Below, piece by piece: positions 26,709-35,389 of a DNA stretch of 64,000 nucleotides. Source of the stretch: Roseibacillus ishigakijimensis (GTDB lineage Bacteria; Verrucomicrobiota; Verrucomicrobiia; Verrucomicrobiales; Akkermansiaceae); the NCBI RefSeq assembly GCF_016595415.1, contig NZ_JAENIO010000010.1:1-64000 (forward strand), given 5' to 3'. Both the position numbers and the translations under genes were made by a program. Numbering within the stretch: position 1 is the first letter of the stretch; the number at the start of each line of letters is the position of its first letter. The notes beneath the pieces were generated by a model that was given only the letters and a program-made list of their open reading frames with translations, had not been told where the DNA came from and made no database searches.

Positions 26709-27490
26709 CTCCCACCACGCCGCCGCTGAAGTGGGCCGGCGGCAAGCGCTGGCTCCTCCCCGAGCTCCTCCCCCTTTGGCAGCCCCACTCCACCCGCCGC
26801 CTCGTGGAACCCTTCTGCGGAGGACTCGCCGTCGCCCTCGGCCTCCGCCCCCGCGCCGCCCTTCTGAGCGACGCCAACCCCCACCTCATTAACTTCTACC
26901 GACAGCTGCAGCGTGGGCTCGCCCTCAGCATCACGACCAGCAACGAGGCCTCCCTCTACTACGCACATCGCGACCGCTTCAATGCCCTCATTCGTGCCGG
27001 GCAGGCCGACACTGCCGAGGCCGCCCAGCTCTTCTACTACCTCAACCGCACGGGCTTCAACGGACTCTGCCGCTTCAACCGCTCGGGACTCTTCAACGTC
27101 CCTTTTGGCCGTCACAAAACCATCAACTACCGCGCGGACTTCGCCGAATTGACCGCCCTCTTCGCCCCCTGGGCCTTCTCGCAAGGGGATTTCACCCACC
27201 TCGAGATTGCGCCCGACGACTTTCTCTACGTGGACCCACCCTACGACGTCGAGTTCACCCAATACTCGGCAGGCGGTTTCACTTGGGACGACCAGATCCG
27301 CCTCGTGCAATGGCTCGCCAACCACCCCGGCCCGGTCGTCCTTTCCAACCAGCTCACCCCCCGCATCGAGGCCCTCTACCGCGAGGCAGGCTATGACCTC
27401 CGCCCCTTGGCCGCCCCCCGCCGCATCTCCCGCACCGGCGACCGCACCCCCGCGCAGGAGGTCCTCGCGACCCGCAATCTGGAACTGTGA
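26705..27490 (+). CDS. Dam-type DNA adenine methyltransferase (D12 class), orphan
   Basis: A 261-residue alpha-class N6-adenine methylase. KWAGGKR (9-15) and VEPFCGGLAVAL form the AdoMet site; D177-P-P-Y180 is the catalytic motif; NRTGFNGLCRFNRSG is the DNA-contact region of the D12 family. Members often methylate GATC, but the site here cannot be read. No restriction endonuclease gene is adjacent, so it is an orphan that may act in gene regulation or mismatch repair, or protect against another system. Its start overlaps the esterase stop. Confidence 0.9.
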   Translation: MTPTTPPLKWAGGKRWLLPELLPLWQPHSTRRLVEPFCGGLAVALGLRPRAALLSDANPHLINFYRQLQRGLALSITTSNEASLYYAHRDRFNALIRAGQADTAEAAQLFYYLNRTGFNGLCRFNRSGLFNVPFGRHKTINYRADFAELTALFAPWAFSQGDFTHLEIAPDDFLYVDPPYDVEFTQYSAGGFTWDDQIRLVQWLANHPGPVVLSNQLTPRIEALYREAGYDLRPLAAPRRISRTGDRTPAQEVLATRNLEL

Positions 27491-27598
27491 GCGCCCCACC
27501 ATCGCGGGCAGCGCAAAATCAGCTCCGGGACCGCAGATAAGAATGGCTAACAACAGCTTCTCCGAGCCTTTCTCTATCCCATCCCTCCAGAGGAAATC

Positions 27599-29707
27599 CT
27601 AGTTCCGCTGCACCCGGAGCCGGGCAAAGATGCGCTCTTCGCCGGTGGGGAGCTGAAAGGTAATTTCCTCATCATTGTCGATGAGCGGCGTCACTGTGGT
27701 CCAGGGCTCCTGCAGATCGGGAGAGGTCTCGATGGCATAACTCAGGTCGCCATTGCCGACCGCTTCCGTCCCTTTTTGAAAGGAAAGCAAGCCCGCAGCC
27801 AAGCGACCGGGCGCGGCATCGGTCGAATGGGGATCCAGCCCCAGGGCATACTCGATCAGATTGCTCACGCCATCACCGTCGCCATCACCTTGCCCCCCGC
27901 CCGCCACTTCATTCTCGCTCAGCCAAACCGAAAACCCGTCGGAATCATACTGATAGAAGGTGGCATCACCCCCCGCTGAGATTTTTGAGACGGGAGGAAG
28001 GTTGGCTGGAAAGTTTATTTGATTAAAAACCCAGACTCCCCACGCGACCAAGGAACCGTCGGCCTTCAAGGCCACCGTGTGGTATAATCCCGCAGCAATG
28101 GCAGTCACGCCACTGGACGCTTCCGGTGGAACCCTGATCTGACCACCATAATCAGGTCCCCAAACAAGCACGGAACCGTCGGCCTTCAAGGCTACCGTGT
28201 GGAATACTCCCACGGCAATGGCAGTCACCCCACTGGATGCTTCGGGCGGAACCTTGCGCTTACCATCGTTATCGTAACCCCAGGCGACTACTGAACCGTC
28301 AGCCTTCAAGGCCACCGTGCGTTCACCGTGTGCTGCAGCTATGGCGACCACCCCACTGGACGCTTCAACCGGCACGGTGCTCTGACCATAAAAATCAGAG
28401 CCCCAGGCGAGCACCGAGCCGTCCTCCTTTAAGGCCACTGTGTGATTACGGCCAGCCGCAATCGCGATCACCCCGCTCGAGGCCTCCGCCGGAACCGCGC
28501 TCTGGCCATCATCATTGCGCCCCCAAGCGAGCACCGAGCCGTCCTCCTTCAAAACCACCGTATGGTCGGCGCCAGCCGCAATGGCGGTCACCCCGCTCGA
28601 CGCCTCCTCGGGGACCGTGCTCTGGCCCCAGTCATTGTCACCCCACGCAATCACCGAGCTGTCCCCTTTCAAGGCCAACGTGTGACGACCCCCAGCTGCG
28701 ATAACATTCACTGTGCTGGATACCACCGCTGGCACCACATTCTGACTAAAATAATTGGAGCCCCAGGCAATCACCGACCCGTCTTCCTTCAAAGCCACCG
28801 TATGGAATCCACCAACCGCAATCGCGGTCACCCCGCTCAACCCCTCCTCCGGCACCGTGCTCTGACGATAGTTATCGCGCCCCCAAGCGATCACCGACCC
28901 GTCCTCTTTCAAGGCGACCGTATGATCGGCACCCGCAGCAACGGCGGTCACTCCGCTAGACGCCACCACCGGCACCGCACTCTGACCAAAGGCATTGTCT
29001 CCCCAAGCGAGGACGGAGCCGTCTTCTTTCAAAGCCACCGTGTGGGATTCACCCGCCGCTATTGCGACAACCCCGCTGGACGCCTCTACAGGCACTGAAC
29101 TTTGCCCTTCAGAGATTCCTCCCCAAGCGAGCACCGAGCCGTCCTTCTTGAGGATCACCGTATGAGTTCTACCCGCCGCAATGGCGACCACCTCGCTAGC
29201 CCCCTCCTCCGGCACCGTGCTCTGGCCATCGGCATTATCTCCCCAGGCGATTACCGAGCCGTCCTCCTTCAAGGCTACCGTGTGGGAGAATCCCGCCGCA
29301 ATGGCAGTCACCCTGTCGGAAGCCTCCGCTGGAACTGCTAGCTGCCCAGAAGAGTTACTTCCCCAAACGAGCACAGAGCCGTCTTCTTTCAAAGCCACCG
29401 TGTGGGATTCACCCGCCGCTATTGCGACAACCCCGCTGGACGCCTCCTCTGAAACCGTACTCTCGCCATTATAGTCACGTCCCCAAGCGAATACAGAGCC
29501 ATCCTCCTTCAAAACCACCGAGTGTTGATAACCGGCCGCAATAGCGGTGACATCGGTTACAATTGGCACCGCTATTTCTTCAGAAATAGGAGCACTCCTT
29601 CGCCCAACATACCCCCATTGACCGGGCTCCTGAGAGTAGAGAGGAAAGTGGGCCAGCACCCAGAGGAGAGCGAGTGCGAAAAGCTGTTTTGGGGGACAAG
29701 TTCTCAT
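27599..29707 (-). CDS. Secreted RCC1-repeat protein with 13 tandem repeats
   Basis: The start at 29707 (MRTCPPKQLFALALLWVLA) gives a signal peptide and 702 residues. Residues about 45-570 are 13 nearly identical 40-residue units of the form HTVALKEDGSVIAWGDN..GQSTVP..ASSGVTAIAAG, the RCC1/BNR beta-propeller type. Thirteen is about two seven-bladed propellers minus one. The DNA shows the same 120-bp period. The C-terminal part contains GDGDGDGVSNLIEYALG and the shared tail domain ending RIFARLRVQRN. It is probably surface-exposed and binds a protein or glycan. The start of the divergent region 29708-29896 has no gene. Confidence 0.85.
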   Translation of the reverse strand: MRTCPPKQLFALALLWVLAHFPLYSQEPGQWGYVGRRSAPISEEIAVPIVTDVTAIAAGYQHSVVLKEDGSVFAWGRDYNGESTVSEEASSGVVAIAAGESHTVALKEDGSVLVWGSNSSGQLAVPAEASDRVTAIAAGFSHTVALKEDGSVIAWGDNADGQSTVPEEGASEVVAIAAGRTHTVILKKDGSVLAWGGISEGQSSVPVEASSGVVAIAAGESHTVALKEDGSVLAWGDNAFGQSAVPVVASSGVTAVAAGADHTVALKEDGSVIAWGRDNYRQSTVPEEGLSGVTAIAVGGFHTVALKEDGSVIAWGSNYFSQNVVPAVVSSTVNVIAAGGRHTLALKGDSSVIAWGDNDWGQSTVPEEASSGVTAIAAGADHTVVLKEDGSVLAWGRNDDGQSAVPAEASSGVIAIAAGRNHTVALKEDGSVLAWGSDFYGQSTVPVEASSGVVAIAAAHGERTVALKADGSVVAWGYDNDGKRKVPPEASSGVTAIAVGVFHTVALKADGSVLVWGPDYGGQIRVPPEASSGVTAIAAGLYHTVALKADGSLVAWGVWVFNQINFPANLPPVSKISAGGDATFYQYDSDGFSVWLSENEVAGGGQGDGDGDGVSNLIEYALGLDPHSTDAAPGRLAAGLLSFQKGTEAVGNGDLSYAIETSPDLQEPWTTVTPLIDNDEEITFQLPTGEERIFARLRVQRN
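27965..29550. repeat. Thirteen 120-bp tandem repeats inside the RCC1 gene
   Basis: The motif around GAGCCGTCCTCCTTCAAGGCCA recurs at exact 120-bp spacing on the plus strand, in register with the 40-residue protein units. Units differ most at the SNY/DNAD-like loop, which suggests recent expansion or gene conversion with loop variation. Confidence 0.85.
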
Positions 29708-29896
29708 TCTTCGGAAAAACCAACACACTAGACGACGAAAGTCGAGTGCCTAACACGCTGGAAATTAGGAAAAACACTCCCAAAAAGAACCTGCCTTGTC
29801 GGTAATCTCCCAGAATCGGAATGCTTCCGGACGCCCTCATCCAGGAAATTGCCCCGCTCAACAGAAGAGAAATTTGCACAAAGCTTCTGCGGACGC

Positions 29897-31426
29897 TCAC
29901 TTCTTCGCCGCCGCATACAGTTCCTTGGTCCGCTGACGCAAGCTCTGCAGGACCTCCTGCGACTGGGGATCGGCGGCGAGGTTGTTTTGTTCGAGAGGAT
30001 CGTTCTCCAGGTCGTAGAGTTCCTCGATGACGGGATTCTGCTCGTAGTAGACAAAGTATTTCCACCGATCGGTGCGGAGCCCGTGGCAGCGGTAGGACTT
30101 GTTCTCCGCGATATGCTTCTCGTTGACGCTCTCGGGGTTGGGATGGTTCCGGGCTCCCATGAGGTTGACCAGAAAGAGACTCTCCATGAAGACGCCGTCC
30201 TGCCACTGGGAGAGGTCCTGGGACTGATCGAGGATTTTGCTGAAATCATGCCCTTGCATGGAATCCGGAGGAGTCAGCCCGGCGAGAGAAAGGATAGTGG
30301 GGGCGACGTCGACGGAGGAAATGAGGGCGTTCTCGCGGCGGCCTCGCTGAGCCTTGGGCACCCGGCCATCGAAGACGATGAGAGGAGCCTTCATGGACTC
30401 TTCGTAGAGCAGGGCTTTGTCAAAAAGTCCGTGGGAACCCTGAAAGCGCCCATTGTCACTGGTGTAGATGACGATGGTGTTTTCCAGGAGCCCCTTCTCC
30501 GCAAGCTTGTCCATCATTTTGCCGATCTGCTGATCGACGGTGTAGCCTTGGGCGGCAAAGCGACGGACCTGGCGCTGATAGAGCTCCGGGGTGGAGGACC
30601 GCTGCAGGTGCAAGCGGTGGCCACGCCAATAATTCCTGACCACGGCGGGAAGCTTCTCGTTCGCTCCTTCCACCCAGTTCGCGGGCACGGAGAATTCATG
30701 GTCCTTGAAGAGGTCGAAGTGGGGACGATGGATGTGGGAATCGCTGTCGTGCTTGACGGCCAGGAAGCTGACGGAGAGGCAGAAGGGCTGGTCCGCAGGC
30801 TGGGTATCGAGAAAGTGAAGCATGGCCTCGCCGTTTCTCAGCGTGCGGGTCTTTCTTTCCCCATCCTTATCGTAAATGGCCTGCAGGGTCTCGTCTTCGA
30901 GGGGCCAATACTTGCTACCACCGCCGGTATGGGTGCCATCGCCCGCGAAGAAGTCGAAGGTCTCGGTGAGGTGCTCGCGGAAGTCATAGCCTTTCAACAT
31001 ATTCGGCCGTTGCGCCTCGTCGGTGACCGTGAAACCGAATTTGCCAATGAAGCCCGTGCGGTAGCCAGCCTTCTTGAGCTGGCTGGGGTAACTGTCCTGG
31101 AAATCGGACTGCGAGAGAGAAAAGTTATAGGGAGGAGAAAAGCCCACCTGGTGACTGGAGAGATAACGCCCCGTCATCATGGTCACCCGGCTGGGCATGC
31201 ATATCGAGACCGCGTAGTAGGCTTTGTCGAAAAGCACTCCTTCCTTGGCCAGTTCGTCGATGTTCTCGGTGCGAAACTCGGGGCGGCCATAGCACCCCAG
31301 ATTGTCGCAACGCTGATCGTCGGTCATCAGGAAGATGATATTCGGACGCTCGCTCGAAGAAGCGGCGACCTCAACGAAACTAGACAAACCGAAAAGGAAG
31401 AGGAAGAGATGGGAAAGAGCATTCAT
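29897..31426 (-). CDS. Exported sulfatase
   Basis: A 509-residue sulfatase with signal peptide (about residues 1-22), PNIIFLMTDDQRCDNLGCYG as first metal site and the maturation signature C76-M-P-S-R80 in SICMPSRVTMMTGR. IVIYTSDNGRFQGSHGLFDK is the second metal site. It belongs to the same superfamily as the two other sulfatases but is closer to choline-/iduronate-2-sulfatase-like sequences in the CYGRPEFRTENID block. The substrate is not determined. Confidence 0.92.
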   Translation of the reverse strand: MNALSHLFLFLFGLSSFVEVAASSSERPNIIFLMTDDQRCDNLGCYGRPEFRTENIDELAKEGVLFDKAYYAVSICMPSRVTMMTGRYLSSHQVGFSPPYNFSLSQSDFQDSYPSQLKKAGYRTGFIGKFGFTVTDEAQRPNMLKGYDFREHLTETFDFFAGDGTHTGGGSKYWPLEDETLQAIYDKDGERKTRTLRNGEAMLHFLDTQPADQPFCLSVSFLAVKHDSDSHIHRPHFDLFKDHEFSVPANWVEGANEKLPAVVRNYWRGHRLHLQRSSTPELYQRQVRRFAAQGYTVDQQIGKMMDKLAEKGLLENTIVIYTSDNGRFQGSHGLFDKALLYEESMKAPLIVFDGRVPKAQRGRRENALISSVDVAPTILSLAGLTPPDSMQGHDFSKILDQSQDLSQWQDGVFMESLFLVNLMGARNHPNPESVNEKHIAENKSYRCHGLRTDRWKYFVYYEQNPVIEELYDLENDPLEQNNLAADPQSQEVLQSLRQRTKELYAAAKK

Positions 31427-31664
31427 GGTCTGGGGAACCGGAGGCTAGCCGCCACCGCCTGCCGAACGAGATTTTTCAAAGGAAGGGCCACGGCAAAAGC
31501 GAGGGAAAGCCTCAGAATCAAAGAGAGTTGAGAGCAAATGCGACAATCGTAGTCAATCTGTTGACAAGGCCAAAAAAGACTTCATCCCACCAGTTCGCTC
31601 TTGCCTACCGCTCAAGCGGCCCGAGATTTTTCCCCTCCCGCAGCAAACTGACACCACCCTCGCG

Positions 31665-32198
31665 ATGAAGACCCTCTCTCCCACAGAAGCCCACGACCAT
31701 CTACAGAACACCCCCGCCACCGCTCTCGATGTGCGCACGCCCGCAGAATTCTCGGAAAAACACCTCGCCGAGGCGCGCCACATTCCGGTGGATGAACTCG
31801 CCAGTCGCCACAAGGAACTCGATGCCTCCCAGCCCTACTGCCTGATTTGCCAATCCGGTCCGCGAGCCGAACGAGCCCACCGGATTCTCAGCGAAGCGGG
31901 CTTCACCGACCTCTCCGTTCTCTCCGGCGGCCTTGGAGCCTGGGAGGAGCAAGGCTTGCCCCTGGAGCGCGGCGAGAGCAAAACTCTGCCTCTGATGCGG
32001 CAAGTGCAGCTCACCGTGGGGCTTGCCGTTCTTCTCTTCTCACTCCTCGCCTTCTTCGCCCACCCGGCCTTTGCCTTGGGTGCCGCTTTCTTTGGGGCCG
32101 GGCTCACTCTGGCGGGCGCGACCGGCTGGTGCGGTCTCGCCATCCTGCTTTCCAACATGCCCTGGAATCAATCATCCTGCTGCCGAGGCAAGAAATAG
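31665..32198 (+). CDS. Rhodanese domain fused to DUF2892-type membrane domain
   Basis: Residues 1-100 form a rhodanese domain with ALDVRTPAEFSE and the active-site loop C60-Q-S-G-P-R-A (CxxGxR type), which takes a sulfane sulfur. Residues about 110-170 hold two hydrophobic segments ending in GWCGLAILLSNMPWNQSSCC, like DUF2892. The 177-residue protein is probably an inner-membrane sulfur carrier. The paired Cys near the C-terminus may receive the sulfur. It is convergent with the gene at 32199, with adjacent stop codons. Confidence 0.85.
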   Translation: MKTLSPTEAHDHLQNTPATALDVRTPAEFSEKHLAEARHIPVDELASRHKELDASQPYCLICQSGPRAERAHRILSEAGFTDLSVLSGGLGAWEEQGLPLERGESKTLPLMRQVQLTVGLAVLLFSLLAFFAHPAFALGAAFFGAGLTLAGATGWCGLAILLSNMPWNQSSCCRGKK

Positions 32199-32495
32199 CT
32201 AGTTCTTTCCGAGCCCCAGCTCCTTTTGCAGCACCATATTCAAATCGTTCTCGTCAGGGGTGAGGACTTCGGTGCTGCCGAATTTGATAATCTGGACGCC
32301 CTTCTCGGTCTCTCCAATCGCGAGAAAGAGACTTTTCCCACCGGGAAGACCAGAGTATCGGGTCGCCCGGACTTGACCTAAGAAGCGACCATCGCCGCCC
32401 TCACTGGTCCTCATCTCCCCACTTTCGGTCATGTAACCTTCCAACTGAACGCTGATCGCATTTTCGATGTAATCTTGAATTTCCTCGGTGGTCAT
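32199..32495 (-). CDS. Small protein of unknown function
   Basis: The start at 32495 (MTTEEIQDYIENAISV) gives 98 residues with balanced charge, no signal peptide and no membrane segment. It starts with an acidic helix, then has LPGGKSLFLAIGETEKGVQ and IIKFGSTEVL. I recognise no family. It is part of an AT-richer group of minus-strand genes up to 33.9 kb. Confidence 0.5.
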   Translation of the reverse strand: MTTEEIQDYIENAISVQLEGYMTESGEMRTSEGGDGRFLGQVRATRYSGLPGGKSLFLAIGETEKGVQIIKFGSTEVLTPDENDLNMVLQKELGLGKN

Positions 32496-32674
32496 GGGCT
32501 CGTGCTCGCACAACGCTGGCCGACCCGCCTGCCGAGAGCGAGTCTCGATCCCTTCATACCACGACGATCCGAAGCATTCTGCCGTCTGTTCTTGGCAAAA
32601 GCACGCTTCCCGCAAGGCCTTGCGGCGTCCAAATCAGGGGTAGCGGATATACCGAACCCTAATCTCTTTAGCGT

Positions 32675-33328
32675 TCAGCAAGATTTTGTGAGTCCTAAAG
32701 TAGGAGCCCCAACAGAGGGAAATCCCTGGAAAAAAAGGACAAATGGTCCCCCTAGAATTCTAGCACAGTAGAAAGGCACCTCATAAAGGCACTCTTCTTT
32801 TTTGCTTCGGATTATCCGTTGCCCAATCTCGCGACGATAGCGTTGCTTCACAAATTCTGGCACCTGCTGCCGATACGTTCGGATTTGCGTGAACGAATCA
32901 AATGGCAGACAGCCATTTCCCCCCATATCTGCATTGAATAACAATCGGCTGCGAAAGACGCTGATTAGGATGGAAACCAATCCAAAGGGGAGAACCCAAA
33001 GAAGATTCCAACCTCCTCCCCCATTCACCAAGATTCCGATAAAAACAGCCCATGCCAGCCAAGCCAAAGCGTGATCCCATGACCAGCGAAACTCGAGCGA
33101 GGACGAAATCTCTGCATCGGAATGTAAAACGAGAAGAAGGCGCTGGAAGTAATCCCACTCGGCCTTCGACAGCCGAACTTTATGGTCCCTGCAGTCGTCG
33201 TAATGGAGCCAGAGAACATGGGACACTTCGTCCACCATGCCATCTTCGCTATGAATGCGCTGTAGCTTTTCGTCGAGTTCGAACGCAGTGATTTGGTCAT
33301 CCAAGTAGGATTCCAGCACGCTGATCAT
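32675..33328 (-). CDS. Membrane protein of unknown function
   Basis: A 217-residue protein with a soluble N-terminal helical part (about 1-80, DEVSHVLWLHYDDCRDHKVRLS), two transmembrane segments (about 84-131: ALAWLAWAVFIGILV and LLWVLPFGLVSILISVF) and a Lys/Arg-rich C-terminal cytoplasmic part. The base composition is visibly more AT-rich than in the flanking genes. No family recognised. Confidence 0.55.
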   Translation of the reverse strand: MISVLESYLDDQITAFELDEKLQRIHSEDGMVDEVSHVLWLHYDDCRDHKVRLSKAEWDYFQRLLLVLHSDAEISSSLEFRWSWDHALAWLAWAVFIGILVNGGGGWNLLWVLPFGLVSILISVFRSRLLFNADMGGNGCLPFDSFTQIRTYRQQVPEFVKQRYRREIGQRIIRSKKEECLYEVPFYCARILGGPFVLFFQGFPSVGAPTLGLTKSC

Positions 33329-33462
33329 TTCTGTTTCTGGCTACGCGATCAATCATCATGTTCCTGCCGTTCAACCTAAACTGCGGCCATTCTAATCGAG
33401 AGAGCAGTCTGACCCCAGATAAAGAGCTTCCTCCCATGTTCTTTGTTCGGCTGCTTCCATTC

Positions 33463-33930
33463 TCACGCGTCCATCTCCCCTGCATTTTGAGCGTCACGAA
33501 AGAGAGCAATCTGATCGGGCTGCGAGCATTTTTGAAACTCGGGATGAGCGTCTAACCACTCGGTAAAGATTCTCAATTCTCTGCGCGTCAAACTAGTCGC
33601 GGAATCAACTTCGTCGTCAGGATTGACAGCATGAACCGGAGGAATATGCGGTGAAGGCCCCTCTATCGGCTGAAACATCAACCGGTCATGAATCCCCCGA
33701 CCTCCGAACAATAAGTAACACCCCATCGCGGCAGGGGCTCCTACCGAGAAAAGGAAAGTGAGGACGAAAGATAAATTCCCGCCAGACAAAGATGAGAGAA
33801 GCAAGTTCCCAGAAACCAGATTAGCGACAAGGAGTCCGACAAAAGTCAAAAAAGCTTGGAAGATCAAGACGATACCGAAGGAACGAATGACCACCCAGCA
33901 GAGTTGATTTTTGGTCAGTGAATCCTTCAT
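33463..33930 (-). CDS. Membrane protein of unknown function with soluble C-terminal tail
   Basis: The start at 33930 (MKDSLTKNQLCW) removes a doubtful leader; 155 residues remain. Two transmembrane segments lie at about 14-40 (SFGIVLIFQAFLTFVGLLVAN) and 53-75, followed by an acidic tail ending in a small helical domain (TRRELRIFTEWLDAHPEFQ). The layout is similar to the downstream membrane protein, though order of soluble and membrane parts is reversed. No function can be named. It is AT-rich like its neighbours. Confidence 0.55.
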   Translation of the reverse strand: MKDSLTKNQLCWVVIRSFGIVLIFQAFLTFVGLLVANLVSGNLLLSSLSGGNLSFVLTFLFSVGAPAAMGCYLLFGGRGIHDRLMFQPIEGPSPHIPPVHAVNPDDEVDSATSLTRRELRIFTEWLDAHPEFQKCSQPDQIALFRDAQNAGEMDA

Positions 33931-34173
33931 TTCAATGACACATTTGATAACGTCACTCTCACCGACCTCACAAGACAAAAAACGAATAAACGGTTAGCCT
34001 TCCGCCGGGCGATGCAAAAGTGGTGATAGCGGAATGATTTCCAATCCTCCGGGATTGCTTGGGCGTGATCCGTGCGGTCAGCAGGGCAGCTCGGCCCCCG
34101 CATGCCATGCAGGCCATTTTGTCACTTGCAGAGTCTTGCCCTGGGGGTTGGCCCGGGTTGCACTTCCCCCAAT

Positions 34174-35049
34174 ATGCGCCGTATCCTGCTCTTTCCTCTC
34201 ACGCTTCTTCTTTTCTCCACCCTCTCGCCCGCAGAGCCGTCGACCACTCTCGCCCCTCCCGCAGCCAACAGTTCCGGGTCCTGGTCGCCGCTCTATCACG
34301 GCGTCGCCATTCGCCACGATCGGCGTGAAGAGCCCCGCCTCCTCCGCATCACCACGGTGCGGGTCGATTTGGCGGCAGAAGGCGTGGAACTCTTTGTCAC
34401 CCCGGGAAATGGCGACCAACCCAAGGAAGACCACTTGCGGCGGACGAGCTCCTTTCTGGAAGAATTCGACCTGGAGGTCGCACTCAATGCCACGGGCTTT
34501 CATCCGGTGGCGGCAGAAGGCACGGCGGTCGACATCATCGGACTCTCGCTCTCGGAGGGCGAAGTCGTCAGCGAAGTGCAGCGCGACGCGCCCGTCTTTT
34601 ATCTTGATGCCAAGGGAAAAGCACGCATCACGGCCGCGCCCTTCGCCCCGGGACAATTCGCAGGGGCCAGGCTGGCGGTGCAGGGCTGGTATGGAGCCAA
34701 AGGGATGCTCCTCGATGAGGGCGAGGTCGTCACCGAGGCCGTGGATGTGCATCCCCGCTCGGCCCTCGGCGTCGACCGCGAGGGACGCTTCGTCTATCTG
34801 GTGACTTTTGACGGACGGCGCAAGGGCTACAGCCTGGGAGCGGACCTGCCGGAGATGGCGCGGTTTTTCCAAGAATTGGGCTGCTGGCAAGCCATGAATC
34901 TCGATGGTGGCGGCTCGACCACCCTGGTGGTGAAAGATCCAGTCAGTGGAGAGGCCACCTTTGCCAACCGCCCCTCGGGGAGCGGGGAACGGGCAGTGGG
35001 CAACCACCTCGGGGTGCAGGCGGTGCCCGAGGCAAAGACCGGGCACTAA
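34174..35049 (+). CDS. Exported phosphodiester glycosidase (NAGPA-like) family protein
   Basis: The start at 34174 (MRRILLFPLTLLLFSTLSPA) gives a signal peptide and 291 residues. LNATGFHP, ALGVDREGRFVYLVTFDGR and MNLDGGGSTTLVV (about residues 246-258) are signature blocks of the NAGPA-like phosphodiester glycosidase domain, which in human enzyme uncaps mannose-6-phosphate and in bacteria may process phosphodiester-linked sugars of the envelope. It is a typical periplasmic protein. Its stop codon overlaps the convergent small gene by 3 bp. Confidence 0.85.
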   Translation: MRRILLFPLTLLLFSTLSPAEPSTTLAPPAANSSGSWSPLYHGVAIRHDRREEPRLLRITTVRVDLAAEGVELFVTPGNGDQPKEDHLRRTSSFLEEFDLEVALNATGFHPVAAEGTAVDIIGLSLSEGEVVSEVQRDAPVFYLDAKGKARITAAPFAPGQFAGARLAVQGWYGAKGMLLDEGEVVTEAVDVHPRSALGVDREGRFVYLVTFDGRRKGYSLGADLPEMARFFQELGCWQAMNLDGGGSTTLVVKDPVSGEATFANRPSGSGERAVGNHLGVQAVPEAKTGH

Positions 35050-35249
35050 CGGGTGAGAAGCTGCTCGCGGCAACAGGAGGCCTCAGCCGGAGGGGTGGCG
35101 GCCTTTTTCTTACGGCGGACGATTTGCTCCGCGTAGTAGGCGCAGCCGAAGGGCTGGTAGCGGACGAAGCGCCAGAGAGCGGGCAGGGCTTGCAGGAAGG
35201 GCGAGATCTTCTGGCGGAAAGAACGGGGAGTGGGTTTGTTTGCTGTCAT
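35046..35249 (-). CDS. Small basic protein of unknown function
   Basis: A 67-residue protein (start 35249, MTANKPTPRSFRQ) with a basic, aromatic middle (FLQALPALWRFVRYQPFGCAYYAEQ) and a C-terminal stretch with CCRE. No membrane segment or known family. It is kept because its stop overlaps the neighbour stop as in the other compact gene pairs here, but the evidence is thin. Confidence 0.4.
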   Translation of the reverse strand: MTANKPTPRSFRQKISPFLQALPALWRFVRYQPFGCAYYAEQIVRRKKKAATPPAEASCCREQLLTR

Positions 35250-35389
35250 CCCCACGAAATTGCCGGAAAATTCGCAGCATGCACAGAGGCAGAGAATAAG
35301 AAAATTGAGCAGATCAGTTCATCTGTCATGGTCTCTTTCGGTCAAAACTGTATCTGTCCTTTCCTGGTTTTTGGCGTTATGCTGGGAGC

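Noticed and set aside
27600-29550. Regular repeats resembling a CRISPR array
   Set aside because: The 120-bp units are coding on the minus strand and make a continuous RCC1 protein; there are no spacers.
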